Shown here in pieces: positions 8,931 through 18,398 of a DNA stretch of 64,000 nucleotides (the stretch's first letter is position 1; each line of letters opens with the position of its first letter). The notes beneath the pieces are model-generated. The model searched no databases. It saw nothing but the letters and a program-made list of their open reading frames with translations, and was not told the DNA's origin. The position numbers and the translations under genes were made by a program. The DNA is from Roseburia sp. (lineage in GTDB: Bacteria > Bacillota_A > Clostridia > Lachnospirales > Lachnospiraceae), in assembly GCA_019411365.1 (NCBI GenBank), contig DXQT01000004.1, positions 53,051 through 117,050 on the forward strand, read 5' to 3'.

Positions 8931-8958
8931 TGACAATCAAAACGAAATATGGTATACT
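8930..8958 (+). promoter_or_regulatory. Promoter of uppP with extended -10
   Basis: ATGACA (8930-8935) and TATACT (8953-8958) are 17 bases apart, with a TG one base before the -10. The -35 begins at the last base of the tepA stop codon. The start codon of uppP is about 85 bases downstream. Confidence 0.65.
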
Positions 8959-9043
8959 TAAAAAGTATGAAAATAGGTGACTTATGGAAAAAACTGATAT
9001 TTTTCAGAAAATATGAGATACGATACAGCGGAGGAAAAAGCTT

Positions 9044-9949
9044 ATGACTTTATTACAGGCGGTCTTGATGGGAATCATACAGGGATTGACAGAGTTCCTT
9101 CCGGTCAGCAGTTCCGGACATCTTGCACTTTTTAAAATCCTGTTCCATGTTGAGACGGATACGGGAATGCTGTTTGATGTTTTACTGCATGTGGGAACTC
9201 TGATCGCGATCTGCGCAGTTTATTATAAAGATATTGTGCGGCTTTTTGTGGAGGGAATCTGTATCGTGAGAGATGTGCTGATCAATTTTGCAGCACTTAT
9301 AAAAAACCTTTTTCTATCGATCCGTGACAGAGGAAAAGATCATGTTGATTACAGTCCGTACCGCAGAATTGTAAACAGCAGTTACCGCAAGTTTGTGGTG
9401 CTGATCCTGGTATCAACCATTCCGACCGGAATCATTGGTTTTGTTGGAAAAGACGTGGTAGAGCAGGCATCAGAACTTCTGATCGTGCCGGGCATCTGTC
9501 TGATCGCAACCGCAATCCTGCTCTTTATCGCAGACCGCTGCAAGGGCGGAGACAAGCTTCCGAAGGACATTACATACACCAATGCGTTTGTCGTTGGTAT
9601 TGCTCAGGGCGTGGCAACTTTGCCGGGATTATCCCGCAGCGGAACAACGATCACAGCATGTCTGCTCAGCGGATTTAACCGCAAGTTTGCAGTGAAATAT
9701 TCGTTTATTATGTCGATACCGGCGATTTTAGGTGCCATGGTGTTAGAGTTAAAAGATTTTGCAGACCTGTCTGTGAGCGGCATGGATATCACCTGCTATA
9801 TTGTTGGTATGGTGATTGCTGCAGTGATCGGATATATCTGTATTAAAACAATGCTTGTCATTGTGCGCAATCGGAAATTCCGTGTTTTTGCAGTTTATTG
9901 TCTGATTGTCGGACTGCTCTCAATCGGCGGATTTTTCTATACATTATAG
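9044..9949 (+). CDS. uppP: Undecaprenyl-diphosphatase
   Basis: A polytopic membrane phosphatase that recycles undecaprenyl pyrophosphate, the lipid carrier of wall synthesis; overproduction gives bacitracin resistance. The first signature is QGLTEFLPVSSSGHLAL (residues 14-30), with the conserved Glu, Ser and His. The second is GVATLPGLSRSGTTIT near 190-205, with the catalytic Arg. About seven to eight hydrophobic segments fill 301 residues. A hydrophilic loop of about 40 residues around 90-120 is somewhat long. The ATG follows GCGGAGG. Confidence 0.96.
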   Translation: MTLLQAVLMGIIQGLTEFLPVSSSGHLALFKILFHVETDTGMLFDVLLHVGTLIAICAVYYKDIVRLFVEGICIVRDVLINFAALIKNLFLSIRDRGKDHVDYSPYRRIVNSSYRKFVVLILVSTIPTGIIGFVGKDVVEQASELLIVPGICLIATAILLFIADRCKGGDKLPKDITYTNAFVVGIAQGVATLPGLSRSGTTITACLLSGFNRKFAVKYSFIMSIPAILGAMVLELKDFADLSVSGMDITCYIVGMVIAAVIGYICIKTMLVIVRNRKFRVFAVYCLIVGLLSIGGFFYTL

Positions 9950-9973
9950 GAGATATTTTTTGGAGGTAATATT

Positions 9974-12652
9974 TTGGCAACAGGGAAAAGAAAGAGTTCC
10001 TCTGGCAGAAAAACTTCTGGCAGAAAAACGAATTCAGGACGTAAGAAGAATGATATACAGCAGGAGAGCTTTACAGAGGAAGTGATTCTGTGGGTGATCC
10101 TTGCAATCTCCATTTTACTTTTTATCAGTAATTTTGGAATCGGCGGGGCAATTGGAAATGCTGTCAGCAGTTTCTTTTTTGGTGTATTTGGTTTGATCGC
10201 ATATATTTTTCCGGTTGTTTTGGTGATCGGTACTTTTTTTGCGGCGTCCAATAAAGGCAATCGGATCGCAACGGTAAAAATTGCTGCGGCTGTCTTTTTT
10301 GTGCTGTTTTTATGTATGTTTATCGAGATCGTGCGCTGTGGCGCGGAAGTTGTCGGAGCGGCAGGTGCCTATCAGTATTGTTCGGTACATAAAATTGGCG
10401 GAGGATTTTTAGGTGGTCTTCTTGCCGGGATTTTTTGTCCAAATTTTGGACTCCTCGGTTCTTATGTGATCGATGTTGTGGCAATGATTATCTGTCTGGT
10501 GCTGATCACAGAACGTTCCGCATTGAAGGGTGTGCAGAAAGGCAGCCGTAAAGTTTATGAAACGGCAAAAGAGAGCAATGAACGTCATCGTGAACTTGCA
10601 GAACAGCGACGTGAGGAACGTGAGCTGCGCCGCATGGACCGCAAGGTGGAAGGCGTGGCAGTCGACACAAGAGTTCTTCCGGACAGGAAGGCAGAGCCTA
10701 TGGGTTCGGATGAAGTCAGTGAAATTAATATTGACAAACTTTTGGAGCAGTCGAACACCAATCTGCCGGAAATCAAGGAGGAGAAGCATGTGACACTCAC
10801 AGCCGGAGGCGCAGAATATCAAAAACTTCCTGCTATGGAACCGGAGACGGAACTGTATGTTGCTCCGTCTGCATTTTCTGAGGAAGCGTTTGAGGCAAAA
10901 GAGCTGGAAGAGGATGCATCAATCTTTCACTCAGAGCCGGCATATCAGGAGAGTATCCATACAGAGCCGGCTTATGAAGAACATCATCCAGTAGAAGAAT
11001 CTATTCCGTATGATGCCGCAGAAAAACCGGAAGAGCCGCATGTGAGAGCAGAAAAAGTAGAGCTTCATTCATCAGAAAGAACCGAAAAACCGAAGAAAAA
11101 TGTTAAGGCTACGGAGGAAGATATTCAAAATGATGTCTCATCCATCGAGGAAGAGATTCATCTGGAGGCACAGAAGGAAAGAAAGTATGTGTTCCCACCA
11201 GTATCATTGTTAAAACCGCCAGGCAATAAGCAGGGAGATTCCAAACAGCATCTTCAGGAGACGGCACAGAAATTACAGCAGACATTAAAGAATTTCGGCG
11301 TTAACGTTACGATCACGAATATCAGTTGCGGACCATCGGTCACACGTTATGAAATCCAGCCGGAAATGGGCGTTAAAGTAAGTAAAATTGTGAATCTTGC
11401 CGATGATATCAAATTGAATCTTGCGGCGGCGGATATCCGAATCGAGGCACCAATCCCTGGAAAGGCGGCAGTTGGAATCGAAGTTCCGAACAAAGAGACA
11501 CTGATGGTTTCTTTCCGGGAACTTGTGGATTCGCCGGAATTTAAAAATCATCCATCCAACATTTCGTTCTGTGTCGGAAAAGATATCGGTGGAAATGTAA
11601 CGGTTGCAGATATTTCAAAAATGCCGCATTTACTGATCGCCGGTGCGACAGGTTCCGGTAAATCTGTCTGCATCAACACGATTATCATGAGTATTTTATA
11701 TAAAGCAGATCCGAAAGATGTAAAACTGATCATGGTCGATCCAAAGGTGGTCGAACTTAGTATTTATAACGGAATTCCACACTTACTGATTCCGGTTGTG
11801 ACAGATCCGAAAAAAGCGGCAGGTGCGCTTCACTGGGCAGTCGCAGAGATGACGGACCGTTATCAGAAGTTTGCAGAGGCAAATGTCCGTGACTTAAAAG
11901 GCTACAACGCCAAAATTGATGAGCTTCCGGACGGAGAGGACAAGCCGGAAAAACTACCGCAGATCGTGATCATTGTAGACGAGTTGGCGGATTTAATGAT
12001 GGTTGCGGCGAGTGATGTGGAGGAATCCATCTGTCGTCTGGCACAGCTTGCAAGAGCCTGTGGAATCCATCTGATCATCGCAACACAGCGTCCGTCCGTC
12101 AATGTCATTACCGGACTGATCAAGGCGAATATGCCAAGCCGAATCGCCTTCGCGGTGACATCCGGAATTGATTCGAGAACCATTCTCGATATGAATGGTG
12201 CAGAAAAACTGCTCGGAAAAGGTGACATGTTATTTAATCCTCAGGGCGTACCGAAACCACTGCGTGTTCAGGGTGCATTTGTATCGGATAAAGAAGTATC
12301 GGATGTCGTCGCTTACATAAAAGAAGAAAACGGGCAGGTAAGCTATAATTCATCTGTGGAAGAGCAGATGAACAGCATTGAATCCGGAAATACGACTGTA
12401 AGCATTGATTCCGGACAGACAGGGGACGGCAGAGATCCTTATTTTGCAGATGCAGCAAAACTTCTGATCGACAAAGAAAAGGGTTCGATCGGAATGCTGC
12501 AGCGGTATTTTAAGGTCGGCTTTAACCGCGCAGCAAGGATCATGGATCAGTTGGAGGAAGCCGGAATTGTCGGACCGGAGGAAGGTACAAAGCCAAGAAA
12601 AGTACTGATGTCGCCGGAACAATTTGAGCAATATGAAGAGGAATATCTGTAA
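9974..12652 (+). CDS. ftsK: DNA translocase FtsK/SpoIIIE
   Basis: A septal double-stranded DNA pump that moves chromosomes through the closing septum, in cell division or into the forespore. A basic N-terminus precedes about four membrane segments (residues 35-175). A long, acidic, low-complexity linker follows (about 200-400), containing the repeated element EPAYQES/EPAYEEH. The motor holds Walker A GATGSGKS and Walker B VIIVDELADLMM. A winged-helix gamma domain closes the protein. Translation starts at TTG 9974, placed by GGAGG at 9962. It follows uppP by 24 bases. SpoIIIE and FtsK cannot be told apart from one copy. Confidence 0.95.
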   Translation: MATGKRKSSSGRKTSGRKTNSGRKKNDIQQESFTEEVILWVILAISILLFISNFGIGGAIGNAVSSFFFGVFGLIAYIFPVVLVIGTFFAASNKGNRIATVKIAAAVFFVLFLCMFIEIVRCGAEVVGAAGAYQYCSVHKIGGGFLGGLLAGIFCPNFGLLGSYVIDVVAMIICLVLITERSALKGVQKGSRKVYETAKESNERHRELAEQRREERELRRMDRKVEGVAVDTRVLPDRKAEPMGSDEVSEINIDKLLEQSNTNLPEIKEEKHVTLTAGGAEYQKLPAMEPETELYVAPSAFSEEAFEAKELEEDASIFHSEPAYQESIHTEPAYEEHHPVEESIPYDAAEKPEEPHVRAEKVELHSSERTEKPKKNVKATEEDIQNDVSSIEEEIHLEAQKERKYVFPPVSLLKPPGNKQGDSKQHLQETAQKLQQTLKNFGVNVTITNISCGPSVTRYEIQPEMGVKVSKIVNLADDIKLNLAAADIRIEAPIPGKAAVGIEVPNKETLMVSFRELVDSPEFKNHPSNISFCVGKDIGGNVTVADISKMPHLLIAGATGSGKSVCINTIIMSILYKADPKDVKLIMVDPKVVELSIYNGIPHLLIPVVTDPKKAAGALHWAVAEMTDRYQKFAEANVRDLKGYNAKIDELPDGEDKPEKLPQIVIIVDELADLMMVAASDVEESICRLAQLARACGIHLIIATQRPSVNVITGLIKANMPSRIAFAVTSGIDSRTILDMNGAEKLLGKGDMLFNPQGVPKPLRVQGAFVSDKEVSDVVAYIKEENGQVSYNSSVEEQMNSIESGNTTVSIDSGQTGDGRDPYFADAAKLLIDKEKGSIGMLQRYFKVGFNRAARIMDQLEEAGIVGPEEGTKPRKVLMSPEQFEQYEEEYL

Positions 12653-12659
12653 TTGATAT

Positions 12660-12688
12660 TTGCTTATCAATAAGACTTGTATTATAAT
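12660..12688 (+). promoter_or_regulatory. Promoter of fhs
   Basis: TTGCTT (12660-12665) and a perfect TATAAT (12683-12688) are 17 bases apart, starting 8 bases after the ftsK stop. A 10-bp palindrome, ACTTATAAGT, follows near the expected transcription start. Confidence 0.7.
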
Positions 12689-12756
12689 ATCAACTTATAA
12701 GTCCTGTATGGACAAATACAATATGCGAAAGAGAATCGCAGGAATGGAGTTTTGGA

Positions 12757-14427
12757 ATGAAAAGTGATATTCAGATTGCACAGGAAGCAGAAATGCTCCC
12801 AATCAAAGAAGTAGCAGAAAAGCTTGGAATCGGAGAGGATGACCTCGAATTATACGGAAAATACAAAGCTAAATTATCCGATGAACTGATCGAGCGGGTA
12901 AAAAATCAGCCGGATGGAAAGCTGATTCTTGTGACAGCAATCAATCCAACTCCGGCTGGAGAGGGAAAAACAACGACAAGTGTCGGACTTGGACAGGCAT
13001 TTGGCCGTTTGGGGAAAAAGGCAGTGATCGCATTGCGTGAACCATCTTTAGGACCATGTTTTGGTATCAAGGGAGGCGCCGCAGGAGGCGGTTATGCCCA
13101 GGTCGTTCCGATGGAAGACTTAAATCTTCATTTTACAGGAGATTTCCATGCGATTACTTCTGCAAATAATCTGCTGGCTGCTTTGCTTGATAACCATATT
13201 CAGCAGGGAAATGAACTTGGCATTGATACAAGACAGATTGTATGGAAACGCTGTCTTGATATGAACGATCGTGTGCTCCGTAATACTGTCGTTGGACTTG
13301 GAAGCAAAATGGATGGTGTTGTGAGAGAAGATCACTTTGTCATTACCGTTGCCTCTGAGATTATGGCAATTCTCTGCCTTGCAACTGATATGCACGATTT
13401 AAAAAGAAGATTAGGACGCATTATTGTTGCCTATACTTATGATGGAAAGCCAGTGACAGCAGATGATCTTCAGGCAACCGGAGCAATGGCTGCATTATTA
13501 AAAGATGCGTTGAAACCAAACCTCATCCAGACCTTAGAGCACACACCGGCAATTGTACATGGTGGTCCGTTTGCCAACATTGCACATGGATGCAACTCTG
13601 TCCGTGCTACAAAGACAGCATTAAAACTTGCAGATTATGTGATCACAGAGGCAGGATTTGGTGCAGACCTCGGCGCAGAGAAGTTCTTTGATATCAAGTG
13701 CAGAAAGGCAGATCTGAAACCGGATGCAGTGGTTTTAGTTGCAACAATCCGCGCTTTGAAATATAATGGAGGAGTTGCGAAAGCTGATCTTGCAGAGGAA
13801 AACCTGGAAGCTTTGAAAAAGGGCATTGTAAATCTGGAGAAACATATCGAAAATCTTCAGAAATACGGAGTACCGGTGGTTGTTACTTTAAACTCCTTTG
13901 TGACAGATACCAAGGCAGAGACAGACTATGTAGAGCAGTTCTGCCATGAGAGAGACTGCAAGTTCGCACTTTCCGAAGTCTGGGAAAAAGGTGGCGAAGG
14001 TGGTATTGCACTTGCAAACAAAGTGCTTGAGACCTTAGAGAAAAAAGAAAGCCATTTCAAGGTATTATATGAGAATGATCTTTCTCTGGAAGAAAAGATT
14101 GAGACTATCGCAAAAGAGATTTACGGTGCAGACGGCGTGACTTACGCACCGGCAGCAAAGAAAGAATTAAAGAGAATTACAGATATGGGGCTTTCCAATT
14201 TCCCTGTCTGCATGGCAAAAACACAGTATTCACTTTCCGATGACCAGACAAAACTTGGCCGTCCGGAGGGATTTACCATTAACGTAAGAGAAGTATATGT
14301 ATCAGCAGGAGCAGGCTTTGTGGTTGCTGTAACAGGTGCGATCATGACAATGCCTGGTCTGCCAAAAAAACCTGCTGCATATGGAATTGACGTAAATGAC
14401 GAAGGTGTGATCACCGGTTTATTCTAA
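12757..14427 (+). CDS. fhs: Formate-tetrahydrofolate ligase
   Basis: ATP-dependent ligation of formate to tetrahydrofolate, the entry step of the methyl branch of the acetyl-CoA pathway and of formate use for purines. The nucleotide-binding region is [18 protein letters not shown] (about residues 67-84), followed by [20 protein letters not shown]. The C-terminal signature [12 protein letters not shown] is present. The 556 residues match the family. It is followed by folD, giving two consecutive one-carbon steps in one operon, behind its own strong promoter. Confidence 0.97.
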   Translation: MKSDIQIAQEAEMLPIKEVAEKLGIGEDDLELYGKYKAKLSDELIERVKNQPDGKLILVTAINPTPAGEGKTTTSVGLGQAFGRLGKKAVIALREPSLGPCFGIKGGAAGGGYAQVVPMEDLNLHFTGDFHAITSANNLLAALLDNHIQQGNELGIDTRQIVWKRCLDMNDRVLRNTVVGLGSKMDGVVREDHFVITVASEIMAILCLATDMHDLKRRLGRIIVAYTYDGKPVTADDLQATGAMAALLKDALKPNLIQTLEHTPAIVHGGPFANIAHGCNSVRATKTALKLADYVITEAGFGADLGAEKFFDIKCRKADLKPDAVVLVATIRALKYNGGVAKADLAEENLEALKKGIVNLEKHIENLQKYGVPVVVTLNSFVTDTKAETDYVEQFCHERDCKFALSEVWEKGGEGGIALANKVLETLEKKESHFKVLYENDLSLEEKIETIAKEIYGADGVTYAPAAKKELKRITDMGLSNFPVCMAKTQYSLSDDQTKLGRPEGFTINVREVYVSAGAGFVVAVTGAIMTMPGLPKKPAAYGIDVNDEGVITGLF

Positions 14428-14465
14428 AAAAGAAATGCAGTAGAAAGAACAGAGTGAGAGGAATT

Positions 14466-15308
14466 ATGGCACAGATTATTGACGGAAAGAAAATTTCACA
14501 GGACATCAAAGATGAATTGAAAGAGAAAGTGACAGCATTAAAAGATACAGGAACGGAGGTTGCACTTGCAGTGATCCAGGTCGGAAATGACCAGGCATCC
14601 TCTGTCTATGTAAGAAACAAAAAGAAGGCCTGCGAGTATATTGGTATCCGGTCCTTATCCTATGAACTCCCGGAGGAGACAACCGAAGATGCATTGATCG
14701 AGCTGATTGAAAAACTGAACAAAGATGAAACTGTAAACGGTATTTTAGTTCAGCTTCCGGTTCCAAAGCATATTAATCCGGATAAAATCATCCGCACAAT
14801 CTCGCCGGAAAAGGACGTAGACGGCTTTCATCCACAGAATGTTGGAAAATTAGTGATCGGTGAAGAGGGCTTTGTATCTTGTACTCCGGCCGGAGTCATT
14901 CAGCTTCTGAAACGTTCTGGAATTGAAATTTCCGGAAAAAACTGTGTTGTAGTTGGCAGAAGCAATATTGTCGGAAAGCCAATGGCGCTTCTGATGCTTC
15001 GTGAGAATGCTACGGTCACGATCGCCCATTCAAAAACAAAAAATCTGAAAGAATTATGCCAGACAGCAGATATTTTGATCGTTGCCATTGGAAAACCACA
15101 ATTTATTACAGCAGATTATGTGAAAGAGGGAGCTGTTGTGATTGATGTTGGAATCCACAGAGATGAAAATAATAAACTCTGCGGAGATGTACGATATGAG
15201 GAAGTTGCAGAAAAAGCTTCTGCGATCACACCGGTTCCGGGTGGAGTAGGTCCAATGACAATTGCCATGCTTATGAGCAATTGCGTGGAAAGTCTGGACA
15301 GAGAATAA
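14466..15308 (+). CDS. folD: Methylenetetrahydrofolate dehydrogenase / cyclohydrolase
   Basis: Bifunctional FolD interconverts 5,10-methylene- and 10-formyl-tetrahydrofolate, the step after Fhs. The Lys-Tyr catalytic region is SSVYVRNKKKACEYIGI, and the second signature is DVDGFHPQNVGKL followed by CTPAGVIQLL. The NADP-binding loop reads VVGRSNIVGKPMALLML, and PGGVGPMTIAML closes the active site. ATG 14466 is preferred to the GTG at 14454 because GAGAGG lies between them; this gives 280 residues, the usual size. It is 38 bases from fhs. Confidence 0.96.
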   Translation: MAQIIDGKKISQDIKDELKEKVTALKDTGTEVALAVIQVGNDQASSVYVRNKKKACEYIGIRSLSYELPEETTEDALIELIEKLNKDETVNGILVQLPVPKHINPDKIIRTISPEKDVDGFHPQNVGKLVIGEEGFVSCTPAGVIQLLKRSGIEISGKNCVVVGRSNIVGKPMALLMLRENATVTIAHSKTKNLKELCQTADILIVAIGKPQFITADYVKEGAVVIDVGIHRDENNKLCGDVRYEEVAEKASAITPVPGGVGPMTIAMLMSNCVESLDRE

Positions 15309-15335
15309 GATTGGTAGAGATAGAAAGGGTTTCAT

Positions 15336-16493
15336 ATGAAATGTGCAAAGTGTGGAGCTGAGTTAAAAGAAGGCTGTTTATATTGTTCGGTATGCGGCCA
15401 TGAAGCACAAATGGTAAATGGTTATTCTGTTTTGGAGGAAGATTATCTGAAAGCTCTTTTGACAGATGAAGCATCCAAAGATACATCGTCAGAAGAAACA
15501 GAAAACCAGAACAAAAAAGCAGAGGGACACCATAAAAAGAAAAAACAGACTCCGTGGATTGTTTTAGGCTGCGTTGCTGCAGTGGTTGTCGTCATTGCAA
15601 TCGGAGCAATTGCTTACGTGCGCTATCAGAATAACAATTCGTACGATTACCAGATTGAGATGGCAGAAAAGGAACTGGTGGATTTAAACTATGAGAAGGC
15701 GCTTTCTTACTATAAAAATGCGCTGACATTATCACCAAATGACATCAATGCCAGGGCTGCCATGGCGGAAATCTATCTTGCAAGAAAAGAATATGATTCT
15801 GCATTAGTGCTTGAGATGGAGATCATCAACCTCGATAAAAAGAACAAAGAGGCTTATCAGGGATTGATCACGATTTATGAGGCAAAAGGTCAGTACGATA
15901 AAATTACAGAGCTGGCGTCTACTGTGACAGATACAGATTTATTAGAACTGTTTTCCGGGTATATTGTCGCTGAACCGGTCTTTTATCCGGATGAGGGAAC
16001 ATATGATGTGTATACGGAAGTTACCATTTTTTCCATTGAAGAATGTGATATCTATTATACATTAGATGAATCAGATCCGAAAAAAAATGGTATTCTTTAT
16101 ACCGATGCCGGAATTGAATTAGACGATGTTGGAAAGTATACTATCAAGGCAGTCTGCAAAAACGATAAGGGAATTTACAGTGATGTCGTTACCTGTAAAT
16201 ATAAGACCGAAGCAAAAGCCCCGGATTATCCGGAAGTAACACCGGATGGCGGTACCATGGATGATATTACGTTTGTAGTGATTACTGCAGATGAGGGATG
16301 CAGTATTTATTACACGTGGGATGGAACAGATCCTACAGATACATCTGCACGTTACACAGAACCAATCGAAGTACCGGAAGGTAACAATATCTTATCTATT
16401 ATTGTTGTGAATGATAAGACAAAACTTACAAGTGAGATCTACCGGACAAACTTTATCTATCATGCCAAGCCTGAAGTTGAGATTGAAGAGTAG
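15336..16493 (+). CDS. Zinc-ribbon membrane protein with TPR and tandem chitobiase-like C-terminal repeats
   Basis: No characterised homologue is recognised. The N-terminus is a four-cysteine zinc ribbon (CAKCGAE and CSVCGHE). After a Lys-rich stretch, one membrane segment lies at about residues 68-90 (WIVLGCVAAVVVVIAIGAIA). Outside follow two or three TPR helices (about 105-205). Two repeats of about 80 residues, each with an IYYT-x-D motif (IYYTLDESDP, IYYTWDGTDP), resemble CHB_HEX_C_1 beta-sandwich modules. It may sense or scaffold something at the envelope. It is 27 bases from folD and ends at a bidirectional terminator. Confidence 0.8.
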   Translation: MKCAKCGAELKEGCLYCSVCGHEAQMVNGYSVLEEDYLKALLTDEASKDTSSEETENQNKKAEGHHKKKKQTPWIVLGCVAAVVVVIAIGAIAYVRYQNNNSYDYQIEMAEKELVDLNYEKALSYYKNALTLSPNDINARAAMAEIYLARKEYDSALVLEMEIINLDKKNKEAYQGLITIYEAKGQYDKITELASTVTDTDLLELFSGYIVAEPVFYPDEGTYDVYTEVTIFSIEECDIYYTLDESDPKKNGILYTDAGIELDDVGKYTIKAVCKNDKGIYSDVVTCKYKTEAKAPDYPEVTPDGGTMDDITFVVITADEGCSIYYTWDGTDPTDTSARYTEPIEVPEGNNILSIIVVNDKTKLTSEIYRTNFIYHAKPEVEIEE

Positions 16494-16533
16494 CGGAACG
16501 TTGTAACTTTTATTATGTACGAAGTGAATAAAG

Positions 16534-16571
16534 AAAATGCCATTGAATTTAAAACTCAATGGCATTTTTTT
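16534..16571. terminator. Bidirectional intrinsic terminator
   Basis: Perfect 13-bp arms, AAAATGCCATTGA (16534-16546) and TCAATGGCATTTT (16556-16568), are followed by T-runs when read from either strand. The hairpin lies between the convergent zinc-ribbon gene and xpt. Confidence 0.9.
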
Positions 16572-16598
16572 ATAAATGAAACATGATCAATGATATAT

Positions 16599-17180
16599 TT
16601 AACATTCCTCCGGAATGAACTCGATCACACCCTTGGCAAGCATGGATACACGCGCTAATGAGTATACATCCACACCCTGCGCAATTAACTTGTCACGTCC
16701 CGGCTGGAAGGATTTCTCGATCAGAATACCAACACCTGCGATGGAAGCACCGGCCTCAGTCAGTAAGCGGATGGCACCGCTTGCGGCTTCTCCGTTTGCA
16801 AGGAAGTCATCAATGATCAGAACGTTATCATTTTCTTCGATGAACTGATGGGATAATGTCAGTTCATAGCTTGTGCCTTTTGTGAAGGAAGTCACAACGG
16901 TCTGAAGCAGATTATCATTTAAAACCTTAGAAGGCTGTTTCTTTAAAATGATCATTGGAACGTTCAAAGAGATAGCCGTCATTAGTGCCGGAGCAATCCC
17001 GGAGCTTTCGATGGTAACAACTTTGGTAATCCCCTTATTTCCGAAATGTCCTGCAAATGCATCGCCAATCTGCTGCATTAAAACAGGATCTACCTGATGA
17101 TTGATAAAGCTATCTACCTTGAGAATATTCTCAGATAAAGCATGACCTTCTTTTAAGATTTTTTCTTCAAGTTCTTTCAC
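16599..17180 (-). CDS. xpt: Xanthine phosphoribosyltransferase
   Basis: A purine salvage enzyme making XMP from xanthine and PRPP. The PRPP motif is [13 protein letters not shown] (about residues 121-133), and the N-terminal hood region [20 protein letters not shown] is typical of Bacillus-type Xpt. The 193 residues match the family. Translation starts at GTG, preceded by GAGGTGA. A candidate promoter, TACAAT with an upstream TG, lies about 90 bases upstream. No purine riboswitch sequence is visible in that leader. The nearby molybdenum hydroxylase operon may act on related purines. Confidence 0.94.
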   Translation of the reverse strand: MKELEEKILKEGHALSENILKVDSFINHQVDPVLMQQIGDAFAGHFGNKGITKVVTIESSGIAPALMTAISLNVPMIILKKQPSKVLNDNLLQTVVTSFTKGTSYELTLSHQFIEENDNVLIIDDFLANGEAASGAIRLLTEAGASIAGVGILIEKSFQPGRDKLIAQGVDVYSLARVSMLAKGVIEFIPEEC

Positions 17181-17298
17181 TATGTCACCTCATAAATATG
17201 TATTGTTATATTTTTAGAACGATAAAATATAGATTCCGGATCTTTCTGTTCGTTCTTTATTTTGCATATTGTAGCACAATTACAGTGTGAAAAAAAGA

Positions 17299-17775
17299 CT
17301 ATTTCGTGTTTTCTTCGAATAAATTCCCGTAAAGTTCTTCCACCAGATGATCCAGAAAGGTTTCCTCTAAATCCGGGTACTGTTTTGAGAGGAAACGGGT
17401 CATGATCTCATAGCGTTTAAAGTAAAGATCCTGATCAAAAACTTCCTCGTCCATGCTCTCATCAATATCTTTTGCGCTGTAAGTGGAAGTAAACCATGAA
17501 ATGATTTCAGAAGATAAATCATTTTCTTTTTCTGCCTGCGTGCCAAGTGTTTTCAACTGCCGCAACGACACAATGCCGATCACGAAGAAGATGAGGAGCA
17601 TGACACCCATAACGATACAGAGCATAATCTTCATATAATCAGCGACATGAACAGGAAGTACTCCGGTGGCAAATAAAATAAGTGCAATAAAACCGAAAAC
17701 ACTCACCAACAGGAATGAATAGGCAGTGGATTTCGTCTCTTCTTTTTTTGATTCCTTTGAAACATAAACTTTCAT
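17299..17775 (-). CDS. Small membrane protein of unknown function
   Basis: About 158 residues with a basic, charged N-terminus, two hydrophobic segments (about residues 20-40 and 47-69) and a soluble acidic C-terminal half that ends in YGNLFEENTK. No motif is recognised. The ATG at 17775 is preferred over an upstream in-frame GTG at 17787, since GTGAG then serves as a ribosome site. It is divergent from rlmH and upstream of xpt on the same strand, but an about 120-base gap and a candidate promoter separate it from xpt. Confidence 0.65.
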   Translation of the reverse strand: MKVYVSKESKKEETKSTAYSFLLVSVFGFIALILFATGVLPVHVADYMKIMLCIVMGVMLLIFFVIGIVSLRQLKTLGTQAEKENDLSSEIISWFTSTYSAKDIDESMDEEVFDQDLYFKRYEIMTRFLSKQYPDLEETFLDHLVEELYGNLFEENTK

Positions 17776-17846
17776 AATGATTCTCACTTTCGTTTTTTAC
17801 TTTGTTATAATTATATTTGATTTACTAGACCGGGGCAATGGTTATA

Positions 17847-17855
17847 TGATATAAT
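17847..17855 (+). promoter_or_regulatory. Extended -10 promoter directly before rlmH
   Basis: TG-A-TATAAT is a perfect extended -10 element, and no good -35 is present. It ends only 8 bases before the rlmH ATG, which would place the transcription start at or within two bases of the start codon. Confidence 0.6.
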
Positions 17856-17863
17856 TTTTCTGT

Positions 17864-18343
17864 ATGAAAATAACAATTTTATGTGTGGGAAAAATTAAAG
17901 AAAAATTTTACAGGGATGCGGTCGCTGAATATGAAAAACGTCTGAGCCGCTATTGCAGATTTGAAGTGACTGAGGTGGCGGATGAGAAGACACCGGATCA
18001 TGCAAGCGAGAATATGGAGCTTCTCATCAAGGAGAAAGAAGCGGAGCGCATGGAGAAGTATCTGAAGGAAGGTGCCTATGTGATCGCCCTTGCAATTGAG
18101 GGAAAACAGTTAGATTCTGTGGAACTGTCACAAAAAATCGATACTCTGGGAACATCCGGCATAAGCCATATTATTTTTGTGATAGGTGGTTCGCTGGGAC
18201 TCGCGGAACGCATTTTAAAACGGGCAGACTATAAGCTTAGTTTCTCAAAGATGACATTTCCGCATCAGCTTATGCGTGTCATCTTATCAGAGCAGATTTA
18301 CCGCAGTTACCGCATTATCAATCATGAGCCATATCATAAGTAG
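17864..18343 (+). CDS. rlmH: 23S rRNA pseudouridine-1915 N3-methyltransferase
   Basis: A SPOUT-class methyltransferase that modifies helix 69 of 23S rRNA on assembled ribosomes. The 159-residue protein starts MKITILCVGKIKEKFYRDAV. It carries the knot motifs FVIGGSLGLAERILKRAD and KMTFPHQLMRVILSEQIYRS, with the C-terminal HEPYHK tail that is essentially invariant in the family. The ATG lacks a Shine-Dalgarno sequence and sits 8 bases behind an extended -10, so the mRNA is probably leaderless. Confidence 0.97.
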   Translation: MKITILCVGKIKEKFYRDAVAEYEKRLSRYCRFEVTEVADEKTPDHASENMELLIKEKEAERMEKYLKEGAYVIALAIEGKQLDSVELSQKIDTLGTSGISHIIFVIGGSLGLAERILKRADYKLSFSKMTFPHQLMRVILSEQIYRSYRIINHEPYHK

Positions 18344-18398
18344 ACGATAAAAACAAAAAATTATAATCATAACAAACATAGAGGAGGAATTGTATTTT

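Noticed and set aside
8930..9043. Riboswitch upstream of uppP
   Set aside because: The leader is short and explained by an extended -10 promoter and a ribosome site; no stable fold is evident.
10920..11000. Repeat unit in the ftsK linker as a mobile or regulatory repeat
   Set aside because: The two EPAYQES/EPAYEEH copies are in frame in a low-complexity protein linker, so they are ordinary linker repeats.
17181..17298. Purine riboswitch in the leader of xpt
   Set aside because: The xpt leader is a classic place for one, but neither the conserved loop sequences nor the three-stem pattern is visible in the about 120-base gap. Only an extended -10 candidate is seen.
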